Positions 39,759-49,301 of a stretch of DNA of 64,000 nt are shown here, piece after piece (position 1 is the stretch's first letter; every line of letters starts with the position of its first letter). The DNA comes from Glaciimonas immobilis (lineage in GTDB: Bacteria; Pseudomonadota; Gammaproteobacteria; Burkholderiales; Burkholderiaceae_D): positions 186,001 through 250,000 of the forward strand of contig NZ_JAAOZT010000006.1 in assembly GCF_011947285.1 (NCBI RefSeq). Direction: 5' to 3'. Below the pieces are notes generated by a model. It had not been told where the DNA came from and made no database searches. It was given only the letters and a program-made list of their open reading frames with translations. A program made the translations under genes and the position numbers.

Positions 39759-40057
39759 TCTTCATAAGGAAGAGCTGGAACGCGGCTAAATTCACGCACA
39801 TTGTTTGTGACCAGCATACATCCCGAAGTAATCGCCTGACCGGCTATAGCGGTGTCGTTTTCGCCAATTACCGATCTTGCCTGGGTGAGTTGGATATTCA
39901 CCTCTGCCGTCGCGTCCATGGCGGCCTGGTCCCACGGCAAGATCTCATCCAAACGCTTAACGAATTCGTCAACCAGTATTTTATGCTTTGATGACGGCTT
40001 CTTGCCAATTTGCCCATAACGCATTTCAGCGTAAGTAATGGCTGGACGGAAGCGCAA
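39755..40057 (-). pseudogene. N-terminally truncated PIN-domain toxin (VapC/FitB type)
   Basis: The C-terminal three quarters of a PIN ribonuclease: AITYAEMRYG, LDEILPWDQAAMD and the acidic-site segment IGENDTAIAGQAI, ending LVTNNVREFSRVP. The normal N-terminus with the first catalytic Asp (pattern LDTN) is absent. Upstream in frame a run of about 25 unrelated codons leads to a stop, and the only starts are TTG/GTG-like. With one of the active-site acids missing it should be inactive. No antitoxin gene is present upstream. Confidence 0.7.
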
Positions 40058-40336
40058 ATTCGCCCCGCTTACTGCGAAATATGGTACGGCTTCGGGCGAA
40101 TTCTAACGATCGGGAAAGCTGATAAAAATTGAGATCCTCGACGGCATTTATACCTTTATTATTTAAAATAATCATAAAATACTTCTAAGAATATTGACAT
40201 ATTGCATTATCATCCATCGCTATTCGCATTTTACAAAGTGTACATTCCGAGTAGCAGTATCTGTTGCTCGTGATGCAAATGGGAACATACTTGAGCTAAT
40301 GCCATATTATTACTGAAGAAATTTCTAAACTAAAAG

Positions 40337-43300
40337 GTGCTTTTGAATATTTATGCAAATTGGCGCTGGCTAAAAGTGATTTTTCCATTTCTTAGTACTG
40401 TCATATTGCTACTTTTAGGGGTTCTTTACAGCATGGACGTATTGTCTTCTATGCATGCTTTTACGGAGGCGGAAAGAAGTTACTCTAAAGCACAGAAGCA
40501 GGCAGTTCTAAAATTGGTGGAATACGCCGCCTCCCATGACGAACGCGATTATCAGCAATTTTTATTTTGGATAGCAGTCCCAGTGGGGGACCGGACGGCT
40601 CGGTTAGCTTTGAATACCATTCCTCCAAATCTTAGTGCAGCACGTCAAGGGCTCCTCAAAGGTCGCAACCATGAGGATGATATTGAAGGGTTGATACGAC
40701 TCTACCGCAATTTTTCCCACATAACCTATATCCGCAAAATAATTGCAATCTGGGAAAAGGGGGACGAATATATAGCGGAACTCGAAACAGTTGCAAACCG
40801 GATGCATGGGGAGTATGTGTCAAGACGTTTTGACCCTGCTACCCAAGAAGCACGCCTCGTCCATATAAAACAGATTGACATCCACCTTAATTTGTTGGAA
40901 GAAGCATTTTCCTTCAACTCGGAAAGAGGGGCACGTGACTTTCAACATATATTTATGTTGGTCATGCTCGTCATTACTTTGATCTTGACGGTGTTCGTTG
41001 CTTTTATTTTAAGGAGGAAGTGGCTAAAAACCGAGAAAATTGCCAACATACTTCGTATAAGTGAGGAACGTCTCGATTTAGCTATGCGCGGCACGAGCGA
41101 CGGGTTATGGGACTGGGATATTCAGGCAAAAAGTGTCTACTATTCTCCCCGTTTTAAGGAGTTAATCGAACAAGATGGCGAAAAGTTGCTATATACGCCA
41201 AATAATTTCGTTCAATATATTCATCCAGGAGATGTAGATTTAGCGCGGGTAGCGATGAATAATTATCTGCGCGACAGTACTTCATTCGACATAGAGTTTC
41301 GAATTGTTACACGAACCGGCAAGTTACGCTGGATCCGCTCGCGTGCCCAGTCAGCGTTGGATTCGGTTGGTACGCCGTTACGTTTAGCGGGGTCCATCAC
41401 CGATATTACCGAGCGGAAAATGGCTTCACTTGAACTGCTCCGGACCAACCGGGCGTTACAAATGCTGAGTCGATGTAGCGAAGCGGTGAACAGGACCGAA
41501 AACGAGTACGACTTGCTTTTGCAAGTATGCCGCACGGCAGTGGACGTCGGGGGCTACCTTCTTGCATGGGTGGGATTTGCACAGGACGATGAAGCAAGAA
41601 CAATTACGTATGCTGCTATGGCCAGCGACCATGGTGAGATCGCCCCCGCAGAAATTAAATCCAATGTTTCGAAGGATTCGTGCCCTGCCCTGCAGGCTAT
41701 TCACAGCGGTGCGCCAGTAATAGTCAGCGGTAGGGAACTAGACATTCAATTCCTGTCATGCTTATCAGATTTGCAACGCGAAAATTGCTACGGAGCCATT
41801 TGCTTGCCACTCCGCGACAAGGGCTCCACTTTCGGTGTTCTCGTCCTATATTCAGGTGACGCTTTAAGCGTATCTAACGATGAGACTAAGCTGCTGCAAG
41901 AATTAGCAGACGATCTGGCGTTCGGCATTGTTAGTATTCGGCTACAAGAGGAAAAACGACAAATTCAAACAGCCGTACTCAACATCGCGGTAGGTGTATC
42001 TGCCAGCAATGGCACCGCATTTTTTGAGCAATTGGCCACCAATATGACGGAAGCGCTAGGAGGAAGTGCCGGCTTTGTTGCACGCTTCCTTCCTGGTGAG
42101 CCGATTTCTATGCGAACCATAGCTGTAGTAATGGATGGCCTCATCATAAATAATTTTGATTGCATCCTTGAGGGTAGCCCCGGTGAAAAGCTAATAACAG
42201 TTGATAGCTTTGTTGTATCTGAAAAAGCTTTTATGGATTTTAGTCACTCTCCTTTCCTAAGAGTCCTCAACGTGCAAGCCTATGTAGGTCGTCGACTTTT
42301 TAATTCGAAAGGAGACCCTATCGGTTTGCTTGTCGTATTGTTTACAGAAGCGCTAAAAAAAGCAAATTTCATCACAAACACTCTTCAAATTTTCGCCGCA
42401 CGAGCTGCTTCTGAAATGGAGCGCCAGGAAACCGATACCCGGATTCTAGATCAAGCATCGTTGCTCGATAAGGCGCAGGACGCCATTATTGTCAGCGGGA
42501 TTAACGAGAATATTTTATTCTGGAATAAGAGCGCTGAACGTCTTTATGGATGGACACAAGAAGAGGCCCTCAATAGCACCATTAATTTTCTATCGGACAA
42601 GCCCGAGTCCTTCCACGCCGCCACCAAAAGCGTTATCGAACTTGGAGAGTGGAGTGGAGAAATCACTAAGCGCCGCAAGGATGGCAGTATATTGACAGTG
42701 GAAAGCCGATGGACTTTGGTGAGAGGTGACGATGGCCATCCGCTGTCAGTCCTTGCTATCGATACGGATATTACTCAACGCAAAGCAGCTGAGCGTGAAA
42801 TTCAGCATCTTGCATATTACGATCCGCTGACGCTACTTCCTAATAGGGCACTTTTAATAGATCGCCTTCACAAAGCGCTATTATTAGGATGTCACGTTCA
42901 GCACTCCGGAGCATTGTTGTTTATTGACCTGGATAACTTTAAGACTATCAACGACACGCTGGGGCATAGCACAGGCGATTTGTTACTACAACAAGTAGCT
43001 CAAAGGCTTGCTAGCATAGCATCACTTAACGATACCGTGGCGCGCTTCGGAGGGGACGAATTCGTAGTTATGCTACTCGAATTAGATACTAATCCGACAC
43101 AAGCCTGTATTCAAGTGAAAATCATTGCCGAAAAAATTCTCAGCATTCTCAGCCATCCTTATGAGATCGCAGGCTTAGAGCATCACAGTACCTCCAGTAT
43201 CGGTATCACCTTATTTTGCGACGATCGTGATCCTGTCAGTGAACTTTTGAAACGCGCTGATCTCGCTATGTATGAAGCCAAAAAGGGGGGGCGCAATGCG

Positions 43301-44134
43301 ATGCGGTTCTTCGACCCTGAAATGGAGACTGCCCTCATCGTTCGCGCAGCTTTGGAGGCAGATCTACGCCAAGCGTTGCGACGGGATGAGTTTTTCGTTT
43401 GTTACCAACCTCAGATTAACAACAATGGTCAAATCATCGGCGCCGAAGCGTTAGTGCGCTGGCAGCATCCTCGTCTCGGAATAATTTCTCCTGCTGACTT
43501 TATACCATTAGCAGAAGAAACCGGCTTAATTATGCCTTTGGGTAAATGGGTTTTAGAAACCGCAAGCGCTCAATTAGCCGCCTGGGCAAGCCACATGGAA
43601 ACATCCGAGCTCACTATCGCAGTAAATGTTAGCGTTAGGCAGTTTCGTCATCCGGACTTTGTCGCTCAGATAAAGTCCGTACTGCATTTCAGAGGTGCCA
43701 ATCCGAGGAGGCTAAAGCTTGAGCTTACCGAAAGTTTGATGGTAGATAATATGGAGGAAACCATCGCCAAAATGATCGAGCTAAAATCGGAAGGAATCAC
43801 TTTATCTTTAGATGACTTTGGAACAGGTTATTCCTCGCTTACTTATCTAAAGCGTTTGCCGCTGGACCAATTGAAGATTGACCGCTCGTTCGTTAAGGAT
43901 GTACTGATCGACCCGAACGACGCGTCCATTGCTCGTACCATCATCGCGTTGGGAAAAAGTTTAGGTTTAGAGGTGGTCGCTGAGGGTGTTGAGACGGACG
44001 CCCAGCGTAGCTTTCTGGCCCAGCAAGGCTGTGATGCATATCAAGGATATTACTTTAGTTGTCCTATACAAATAAAAAAGCTCGAAGCGTTCATACACGA
44101 TAATTTGTGTATAGCAAACGTGAGCGATCCATAA
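40337..44134 (+). CDS. Membrane PAS/GAF diguanylate cyclase-phosphodiesterase (GGDEF-EAL)
   Basis: A 1265-residue cyclic-di-GMP sensor enzyme. It has membrane segments at about 12-33 and 205-228 flanking a sensor region. Then come a PAS/PAC (about 243-365, ending GSITDITERK), one or two GAF-like domains (about 375-700) and a second PAS (about 705-825). GGDEF follows (FIDLDNFKTIND, RFGGDEF intact) and EAL (GAEALVRWQHP, LSLDDFGTGYSSL, LKIDRSFV, VAEGVET all intact). The inhibitory RxxD site before GGDEF is replaced by SLND. The start is GTG 40337 or TTG 40343. Codon use is more AT-rich than in the flanking housekeeping genes. The C-terminal residues run into an inverted repeat copy. Confidence 0.93.
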   Translation: MLLNIYANWRWLKVIFPFLSTVILLLLGVLYSMDVLSSMHAFTEAERSYSKAQKQAVLKLVEYAASHDERDYQQFLFWIAVPVGDRTARLALNTIPPNLSAARQGLLKGRNHEDDIEGLIRLYRNFSHITYIRKIIAIWEKGDEYIAELETVANRMHGEYVSRRFDPATQEARLVHIKQIDIHLNLLEEAFSFNSERGARDFQHIFMLVMLVITLILTVFVAFILRRKWLKTEKIANILRISEERLDLAMRGTSDGLWDWDIQAKSVYYSPRFKELIEQDGEKLLYTPNNFVQYIHPGDVDLARVAMNNYLRDSTSFDIEFRIVTRTGKLRWIRSRAQSALDSVGTPLRLAGSITDITERKMASLELLRTNRALQMLSRCSEAVNRTENEYDLLLQVCRTAVDVGGYLLAWVGFAQDDEARTITYAAMASDHGEIAPAEIKSNVSKDSCPALQAIHSGAPVIVSGRELDIQFLSCLSDLQRENCYGAICLPLRDKGSTFGVLVLYSGDALSVSNDETKLLQELADDLAFGIVSIRLQEEKRQIQTAVLNIAVGVSASNGTAFFEQLATNMTEALGGSAGFVARFLPGEPISMRTIAVVMDGLIINNFDCILEGSPGEKLITVDSFVVSEKAFMDFSHSPFLRVLNVQAYVGRRLFNSKGDPIGLLVVLFTEALKKANFITNTLQIFAARAASEMERQETDTRILDQASLLDKAQDAIIVSGINENILFWNKSAERLYGWTQEEALNSTINFLSDKPESFHAATKSVIELGEWSGEITKRRKDGSILTVESRWTLVRGDDGHPLSVLAIDTDITQRKAAEREIQHLAYYDPLTLLPNRALLIDRLHKALLLGCHVQHSGALLFIDLDNFKTINDTLGHSTGDLLLQQVAQRLASIASLNDTVARFGGDEFVVMLLELDTNPTQACIQVKIIAEKILSILSHPYEIAGLEHHSTSSIGITLFCDDRDPVSELLKRADLAMYEAKKGGRNAMRFFDPEMETALIVRAALEADLRQALRRDEFFVCYQPQINNNGQIIGAEALVRWQHPRLGIISPADFIPLAEETGLIMPLGKWVLETASAQLAAWASHMETSELTIAVNVSVRQFRHPDFVAQIKSVLHFRGANPRRLKLELTESLMVDNMEETIAKMIELKSEGITLSLDDFGTGYSSLTYLKRLPLDQLKIDRSFVKDVLIDPNDASIARTIIALGKSLGLEVVAEGVETDAQRSFLAQQGCDAYQGYYFSCPIQIKKLEAFIHDNLCIANVSDP

Positions 44135-44305
44135 GCCACAATACACGGAGTTTATCGCGTTGCGCAATCGCCGTGACCTGAAAGGGGCATCTGTACAAGG
44201 CGATGCAATTGACAAAGTTAGCGGCAGCTAGCGTGACGTATTTGTCGGTTTGCTCAGGGGCGATTCGGCTTAACCACTCTTTGGTTTCTGTCGTTACGAA
44301 GGCAA
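44119..44305 (-). repeat. Inverted 186-bp repeat, copy 1
   Basis: On the minus strand it runs from TTGCCTTCGTAACG to GGATCGCTCACG and aligns with copy 2 at 45117-45302 at roughly 80% by eye. A stop-free frame crosses it (ETKEWLSRIAPEQTDKYV, then LAAANFVNCIAL). It overlaps the last codons of the GGDEF-EAL gene. The rest of the gap up to 44539 has no recognised gene. Confidence 0.8.
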
Positions 44306-44539
44306 GTGTGAATTTCAAAGTGGATCGTACCATTTCAGTTGCGGCCAGAAGTCCCACCCGACTCGCGACCAGATTGAGCCAGTAAGGTGAAGTGATAACG
44401 GTCTTGAACTGTCAGCCGTAGTAAAGTTGATAAAAAACGAAGTAAAGTGCTAACAAGTTGACGCTCTGTCGCTTTCGAAAACTCACTTCTTTTTTCAAAC
44501 ATAGAGTTACGGCAGTTGCGACGTAATTATGTAAAATAG

Positions 44540-44986
44540 TTGATAGTGCATTTTTATTTTTATTTTTATTTCTATTTTGATAAGTTTGTATGCGCTCTAG
44601 GAGGGATGCGCAAGCACCATGGATTTCGCTCTAAAACCTCCACGTTGAGCAAATCGACGCACAAAAGCCATTCGCGCCACGACGCTTCCAGCGCCTCTTC
44701 AAATTCAGATAAATTAGTTTTCTCATACTCGGTGTTTGTCAAAGGAGTTGGTAAGTGGGAAGAGGATTTAGACATTACGCCAGAACGTACCCAGATTTTT
44801 TTCGGAGAAACCGAAGCTTATCCCCAACAAGCGGGTGAAGAACAATTGGAGCAGGTGAGAAACTACTTGAAAGGTAATGAGATTATTATCTCTATTAAAC
44901 TGAATATTGGCTCGGGCGCTTTTACCGCTTATGGTTGCGACCTCTCAGAAGAATATATCAGGATTAATGCAGATTACACGACGTGA
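44540..44986 (+). CDS. ORF with ArgJ-like C-terminal tail
   Basis: A 148-codon frame. The N-terminus begins with an FYFYFYF run from a TTTTTA repeat and a Ser/His-rich stretch; a start at 44606 is also possible, but its AGGAGG lies too close to the ATG. The last 90 residues resemble the end of ArgJ (glutamate N-acetyltransferase): TQIFFGE, EEQLEQVRNYLKGNEIIISI, then TAYGCDLSEEYIRINADY. The autocleavage ATML-type motif and the rest of ArgJ are absent, so acetyltransferase activity is not expected. It may be a captured gene fragment; whether it is expressed is unknown. Confidence 0.5.
   Translation: MIVHFYFYFYFYFDKFVCALGGMRKHHGFRSKTSTLSKSTHKSHSRHDASSASSNSDKLVFSYSVFVKGVGKWEEDLDITPERTQIFFGETEAYPQQAGEEQLEQVRNYLKGNEIIISIKLNIGSGAFTAYGCDLSEEYIRINADYTT
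44551..44578. repeat. TTTTTA hexamer tract
   Basis: About four to five copies of TTTTTA/TTTCTA at the 5-prime end of the ArgJ-tail ORF. The 6-bp unit keeps frame if copy number changes. Confidence 0.7.
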
Positions 44987-45116
44987 GTAATCAATATTTT
45001 GAAACGAACCAATGAAAAAACATTGCATCTCACAGCTCTTACTTGATCTGTGAGGTTTTTAATATCCCAGCAAACCAACTGTCAATATATCGACAAACAT
45101 CCAGAGCAATATTTAC

Positions 45117-45302
45117 TTGCCTTCATAACGTCAGAAACCACAGAGTGGCTAAGCCCATTGTCCCTGAACCAACCGATAAATACGTCATGATCGCGGCCGC
45201 TAACTTCGTCAATTGCATCGCCTTTGTGCCGATGCGTCGTTGAGGTCACAGCGATGGCGCATCGCGATCAATGTCGAGCACTGGGTTGATGGATCGTAAG
45301 CG
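45117..45302 (+). repeat. Inverted 186-bp repeat, copy 2
   Basis: Opposite in orientation to the copy at 44119-44305. It carries the related coding-like stretch SETTEWLSP, a one-base shift, then PEPTDKYVMIAAANFVNCIAF. The frameshift and a TGA suggest that, if it once coded, it no longer does. The two copies enclose 811 bp. Confidence 0.8.
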
Positions 45303-45592
45303 ATGTCCCTCCACCCCGACACCTTCTAGCATCGCAGAAAGTGCCTGGTTACACCATACAAGCGAAGCGAGTTGGTATTTCTACCCGAATAATAGTCGAA
45401 ATAATTGGGGACCCAACCAACGGGAGAGCAGCGCCTCTGCGGTCGCCTTTTTTGGTTACTTATTTTGCGGGGGCGCCTAGTCAGGCAAAAAAAGTGACTG
45501 GCTGTCAAGCCACTCCCGGCCAGCAACCACGGTGCGCAAACCGTCTCAGTTATCGAACAATCGAACAATCGAACTACAAAACTAGCTATCGT
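45303..45592. other. Non-coding stretch with repeat-like sequence
   Basis: This segment, next to the moeA end, contains GGTTACTTATTTTGCGGGGG and GGCAAAAAAAGTGACTGGC, reminiscent of dispersed intergenic repeats in Burkholderiales. Frames are open on both strands (about 80-90 codons) but neither looks like a real protein. Confidence 0.35.
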
Positions 45593-46951
45593 TCAAATCA
45601 ACCCCTCAAATAAAATCACCTCCACCAAATCCCCCAAACCCACATCCCCCTTATCATGCCCCAAAACAATCATACAATTAGCCTCAGTCATTGACCGCAA
45701 AATTCCAGAACCCTGCGCCCCAGTAGGCCGCACCGACCACTCCCCATCAACATCCCGCGCCAAAATTCCCCTCTGATATTCAGTACGTCCCGGCCTTTTC
45801 CGAATAGCGCAGGCAGAAGCAACCGGCATCAACGGTAGCGGCACCGATTGCGCGCCCATCATATACAGCAACGCCTCGCGTGCAAAAAAATAAAACGACA
45901 CCATTACCGCCACCGGATTACCCGGAAGGCCAAAAAACACTGCCGGCTTATTAGCACTGTTAATCGTACCAAATGCCAGCGGACGACCCGGTCGCATGCC
46001 GAGTTTCCAGAACGCGACCTCGCCCAACTTCGCCATCATTTGGCGGGTATGATCCGCGTCCCCCACCGAGACACCACCCGAAGTGATAATCGCATCGGCG
46101 TTGTCGGCCGCGCTTTTAAACGCCACTTCCAGCGCCGCTGGATCGTCGGCGACGACGCCCATGTCGATGACGTCGCACCCAAGCCGTTGCAGCATCCCAT
46201 AGAGCGTGTAGCGATTGGAGTCATATACGCAACCGGGATCAAGCACTTCACCGACCGAGCGTAACTCGTCACCGGTGGAAAAAAAAGCGACGCGCAAACG
46301 CCGTTGCACGGGCACCTCGGCGATGCCTAATGACGCCAGCAAGCCAAGGTCAGCAGGGCGCAGAATCCGCCCTTTTCGGAGTGCGGCAGCGCCTGCCTGC
46401 AGATCCTCACCCGCCAGACGCCGGTTGGCTCCCGCTTTTACCGTGCCCGCAGGGATGGTGATGCAAAGCCGAGCCGCCTGCAACGGGTCCGAGGCGGCGC
46501 AGGCAGATACGCTGACGAACTCTTGCGGCACTACGGTATCAAGACCTTCAGGCATTAACGCGCCCGTCATAATTCGGATTGTCTGGCCTGGTGCAACGGC
46601 GTCCTCAAACGCGCGTCCGGCATGCGATGTACCGATAATCGTGAGTACGGTGTCGCTCAAATTGCCATCGTCCGGGCGCAAGCTATCGCTATGAAACGCA
46701 TAACCATCCATCGCTGAATTGTCATAGGCAGGCACGTTGATTGGCGAAATAATATCGGCTGCCAATATGCGCTCAAGAGCACTGCGAATGGCAACTTTTT
46801 CTATCGCATTAATCGGCGTAATGCAGCGACGGATAATTGCTTGCGCGTGGCTCACCGGCAGCGCTTCGGAATCGTAATCGGAAACGCAACTGATTGCTGC
46901 ACTCAGCGCTGATGGAGATGGCGCCGCTGGCGTATTGGATGGATTGTTCAT
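45593..46951 (-). CDS. moeA: Molybdopterin molybdenumtransferase MoeA
   Basis: Inserts molybdate into adenylylated molybdopterin. The 452-residue protein has MoeA domains in order: the N-terminal SHAQAIIRRCITPI region, AYDNSAMDGYAF, the MoCF-fold domain with ITSGGVSVGDADHT, GMRPGRPLAFG, GLPGNPVAVMVSF, and a C-terminal domain ending near LGDLVEVILF. Its start overlaps the mobA stop by four bases. Last gene of moaA-mobA-moeA; acts directly after mog, which lies at the window start. Confidence 0.95.
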   Translation of the reverse strand: MNNPSNTPAAPSPSALSAAISCVSDYDSEALPVSHAQAIIRRCITPINAIEKVAIRSALERILAADIISPINVPAYDNSAMDGYAFHSDSLRPDDGNLSDTVLTIIGTSHAGRAFEDAVAPGQTIRIMTGALMPEGLDTVVPQEFVSVSACAASDPLQAARLCITIPAGTVKAGANRRLAGEDLQAGAAALRKGRILRPADLGLLASLGIAEVPVQRRLRVAFFSTGDELRSVGEVLDPGCVYDSNRYTLYGMLQRLGCDVIDMGVVADDPAALEVAFKSAADNADAIITSGGVSVGDADHTRQMMAKLGEVAFWKLGMRPGRPLAFGTINSANKPAVFFGLPGNPVAVMVSFYFFAREALLYMMGAQSVPLPLMPVASACAIRKRPGRTEYQRGILARDVDGEWSVRPTGAQGSGILRSMTEANCMIVLGHDKGDVGLGDLVEVILFEGLI

Positions 46952-47592
46952 TGGTGATTACCTGCTTCACGTAAATCGTCGGGCGTATTAATATTGCGAA
47001 ATGGCATTTCGTCGTTGAAAAGTACTTCGACGTAATTTAAGCGCTGGTACCAGGTTTCGATTTTGCGCCCACCTTCGTCTAAATATGTCGTTAGATCGTC
47101 TACTAAATTGGTATTCAATAGCATAAACACGGGCTGAGCCTGCATTCCATGATTATTTTTAGCATCAGGTTCCAAGCGCCGATGAGTCCCAACACCGGTA
47201 GCAACCTTGGTAGCAACTATCGCGATATCTGCGTTAGCGCTCTCCAATGCCTCGGATAAGGTAGTGATCAAATTAGTGGGCAGAAAAGGTGAGTCGCAAG
47301 GAACCGTCGCCAGATACGATGTGTGGCAGTGTTGCAGACCAGCCAATAAGCCGGCCAATGGGCCTGCAAAGTCGTCGTTTGCGTCGGGCCACACCGGTAC
47401 GCCGAGTGCCGCGTAAGCGTCAAGATTACGATTGGCATTAATGAGCAGGCACCCGACTTGCGGCGCCAGCGTCGCCATGACGCGCGCGACCATGGATCGG
47501 TTATTTATGCGTTGCAAACCTTTGTCCACACCGCCCATACGGCTGCCGCGTCCACCCGCGAGTATCAAACCAGTGATGAGATTGCGTTGCAT
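46948..47592 (-). CDS. mobA: Molybdenum cofactor guanylyltransferase MobA
   Basis: Attaches GMP to Mo-molybdopterin to make the bis-MGD cofactor of DMSO reductase-type enzymes. The nucleotide-binding signature LILAGGRGSRMGGVDKGL is next to the N-terminus, followed by VGCLLINANRN and the AGLQHCHTSYLATVPCDSPFL segment. ATG 47592 was chosen because the conserved domain begins 8 residues later. The frame is open to an ATG at 47688 just after moaA, preceded by GGGGGA, so a longer form is possible. Confidence 0.92.
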   Translation of the reverse strand: MQRNLITGLILAGGRGSRMGGVDKGLQRINNRSMVARVMATLAPQVGCLLINANRNLDAYAALGVPVWPDANDDFAGPLAGLLAGLQHCHTSYLATVPCDSPFLPTNLITTLSEALESANADIAIVATKVATGVGTHRRLEPDAKNNHGMQAQPVFMLLNTNLVDDLTTYLDEGGRKIETWYQRLNYVEVLFNDEMPFRNINTPDDLREAGNHQ

Positions 47593-47694
47593 AGTCGGTG
47601 ACGGCGAGGGGGCCGCTAGTTGTGGTGAGGGCGATAGGGCAAGGTTGATAAAGCGACGCTCTAAAGGGAGGCCGCTCGGATGGAGCATCAGGAA

Positions 47695-48801
47695 TTATCC
47701 CCCGATATAAGACATTTCTACTTTTTTTCTCGCTGGGGTCAAGCCATCGGTATTCAGCGTTCTGAGTTCTGAGTAGCGGTCATCTCGCACACGCCACAGT
47801 TGCCCGAGCACGGTGGAAATTTCGGCATCACTGCCGACGCCACGCAATAAGGCGCGTAAATCGTGCCCTTCACTAGCAAATAGACAAGTGTACAACTTAC
47901 CTTCGGTAGAGAGGCGAGCGCGGCTACAATCGCTGCAGAACGCTTGGGTTACACTAGAAATCAGGCCGGCCTCGCCGCCGTCCTCATAATGCCATCGCTG
48001 TGCCGTTTCGCCGGTATAGTTGGCGGGTAAGGGCGTCATCGGGAATATACTCTGGATGCGTTGAACGACTTCTGCTGACGGCACAACCTCGTCCATTTTC
48101 CAGCCGTTCGATGCGCCGACGTCCATGTATTCGATGAACCGCAGAATGAATGGAGACGACTTGAAATAGCGCGCCATCGGAATAATTTCCTGATCATTGA
48201 CGCCGCGCTTGACGACCATGTTGACCTTAATCGGCCCTAGTCCTACCTGATGCGCGACATCTAATCCGTGCAATACATCCGCCACAGGGAAGTCGGCGTC
48301 GTTCATATGTTTGAATACTACTTCGTCCAGCGCATCAAGTGAAACGGTGACGCGGTTCAATCCCGCGTCCTTCAGCGATTGCGCTTTTTTGGATAATAGC
48401 GAGCCGTTGGTAGTGAGCGTCAGATCAATATCCTGTCCATCTGGTGTCCTCAATCGTTTGAGTTGCTCAATCAACCTCTCAATATTTTTGCGCAGAAGAG
48501 GTTCGCCGCCGGTCAGGCGAATTTTTTTTACACCATGTGCGATAAAAAGTTTTGCTAACCGCGTAATTTCTTCGAAAGACAGTAACGCTGTATGCGGCAA
48601 AAATGCATAGTTTTTATCAAAGACTTCTCGTGGCATGCAATACACGCAACGGAAATTGCAACGATCGGTGACGGAGATCCGCAAGTCATGCAGCGGCCTC
48701 CCCGCTGCGTCCATGATCAGGCCGGTTGGCGTCTCAAGCTGGGTTGGGAGGACAGGTGCGAGCAGACGGTGATCAATTAATGGGATGACTTTTTTAGTCA
48801 T
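47695..48801 (-). CDS. moaA: GTP 3',8-cyclase MoaA (radical SAM)
   Basis: First step of molybdenum cofactor synthesis, GTP to 3',8-cyclo-H2GTP. The radical SAM cluster motif is CNFRCVYC (in [13 protein letters not shown]), and the SAM-binding [11 protein letters not shown] follows. The second 4Fe-4S site is in FCSDCSRAR plus YTCLF. The protein ends in the conserved Gly-Gly tail (MSYIGG), which is essential in family members. First gene of the moaA-mobA-moeA operon. Confidence 0.96.
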   Translation of the reverse strand: MTKKVIPLIDHRLLAPVLPTQLETPTGLIMDAAGRPLHDLRISVTDRCNFRCVYCMPREVFDKNYAFLPHTALLSFEEITRLAKLFIAHGVKKIRLTGGEPLLRKNIERLIEQLKRLRTPDGQDIDLTLTTNGSLLSKKAQSLKDAGLNRVTVSLDALDEVVFKHMNDADFPVADVLHGLDVAHQVGLGPIKVNMVVKRGVNDQEIIPMARYFKSSPFILRFIEYMDVGASNGWKMDEVVPSAEVVQRIQSIFPMTPLPANYTGETAQRWHYEDGGEAGLISSVTQAFCSDCSRARLSTEGKLYTCLFASEGHDLRALLRGVGSDAEISTVLGQLWRVRDDRYSELRTLNTDGLTPARKKVEMSYIGG

Positions 48802-49301
48802 ATTGTCTATCTGGGGTTATCTTAAATATTTTACGAATAAGGAACGGGCGTATTGTTATTGCCGGTGGATGCTGCGTCGGTACTACTTTACTCACCGCAG
48901 TACGGTCTCAAATATCATGATTGTTATTTTCACACAAATTTTATTGTCTTTGGTGCAGCTTTTATGTCCCTGTCCTACCTGCGCTACCTGTACTGCGAAT
49001 CGGACAGTTTGCTTTATCTCCCGCTGTGGGCAGATTAGCGCACTAAATTAATAGCCTGGATTAACAGATTACGCAGATTTCGCAGTCAACTTGATCAAAT
49101 GTCACTAACGTATTACAGACGATACCACGGGTGTCAATTATTAGCTGCCGGAGTGGAAATTTGGACGTTAAAAAAGGGAGTTGAATACACTCCCTTTTTA
49201 CCTCAAAACACAGACTTAGCTAAAGTGTATGGAAGCGGTCGTTTATGCGACGACCGCTATCCCGTTATTTAACTTTTCTACCTGACTTGCAGGTCAGCAA
49301 G
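48802..49301. other. Intergenic region between rne and moaA
   Basis: About 500 bp upstream of moaA and downstream of rne. It contains the rne terminator at about 49170. A Moco riboswitch was looked for upstream of moaA but no convincing fold was recognised by eye. Short open frames here do not look real. Confidence 0.4.
49170..49200 (-). terminator. Bidirectional-type terminator downstream of rne
   Basis: TAAAAAAGGGAG (from 49169) pairs with CTCCCTTTTTA (to 49200) around a loop of about 9 bases. The A/T flanks give a T run on either strand. It is about 100 bp past the rne stop. Confidence 0.82.

Noticed and set aside
45326-45613. Overlapping open frames on both strands next to moeA
   Set aside because: Composition looks like translated intergenic repeat and overlaps the moeA end; no start signals.
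48853-49038. 61-codon plus-strand frame after moaA
   Set aside because: No ribosome binding site, no motifs, in a promoter region.
48802-49168. Moco riboswitch upstream of moaA
   Set aside because: No recognisable conserved helices were seen by eye; a covariance search would be needed to call one.
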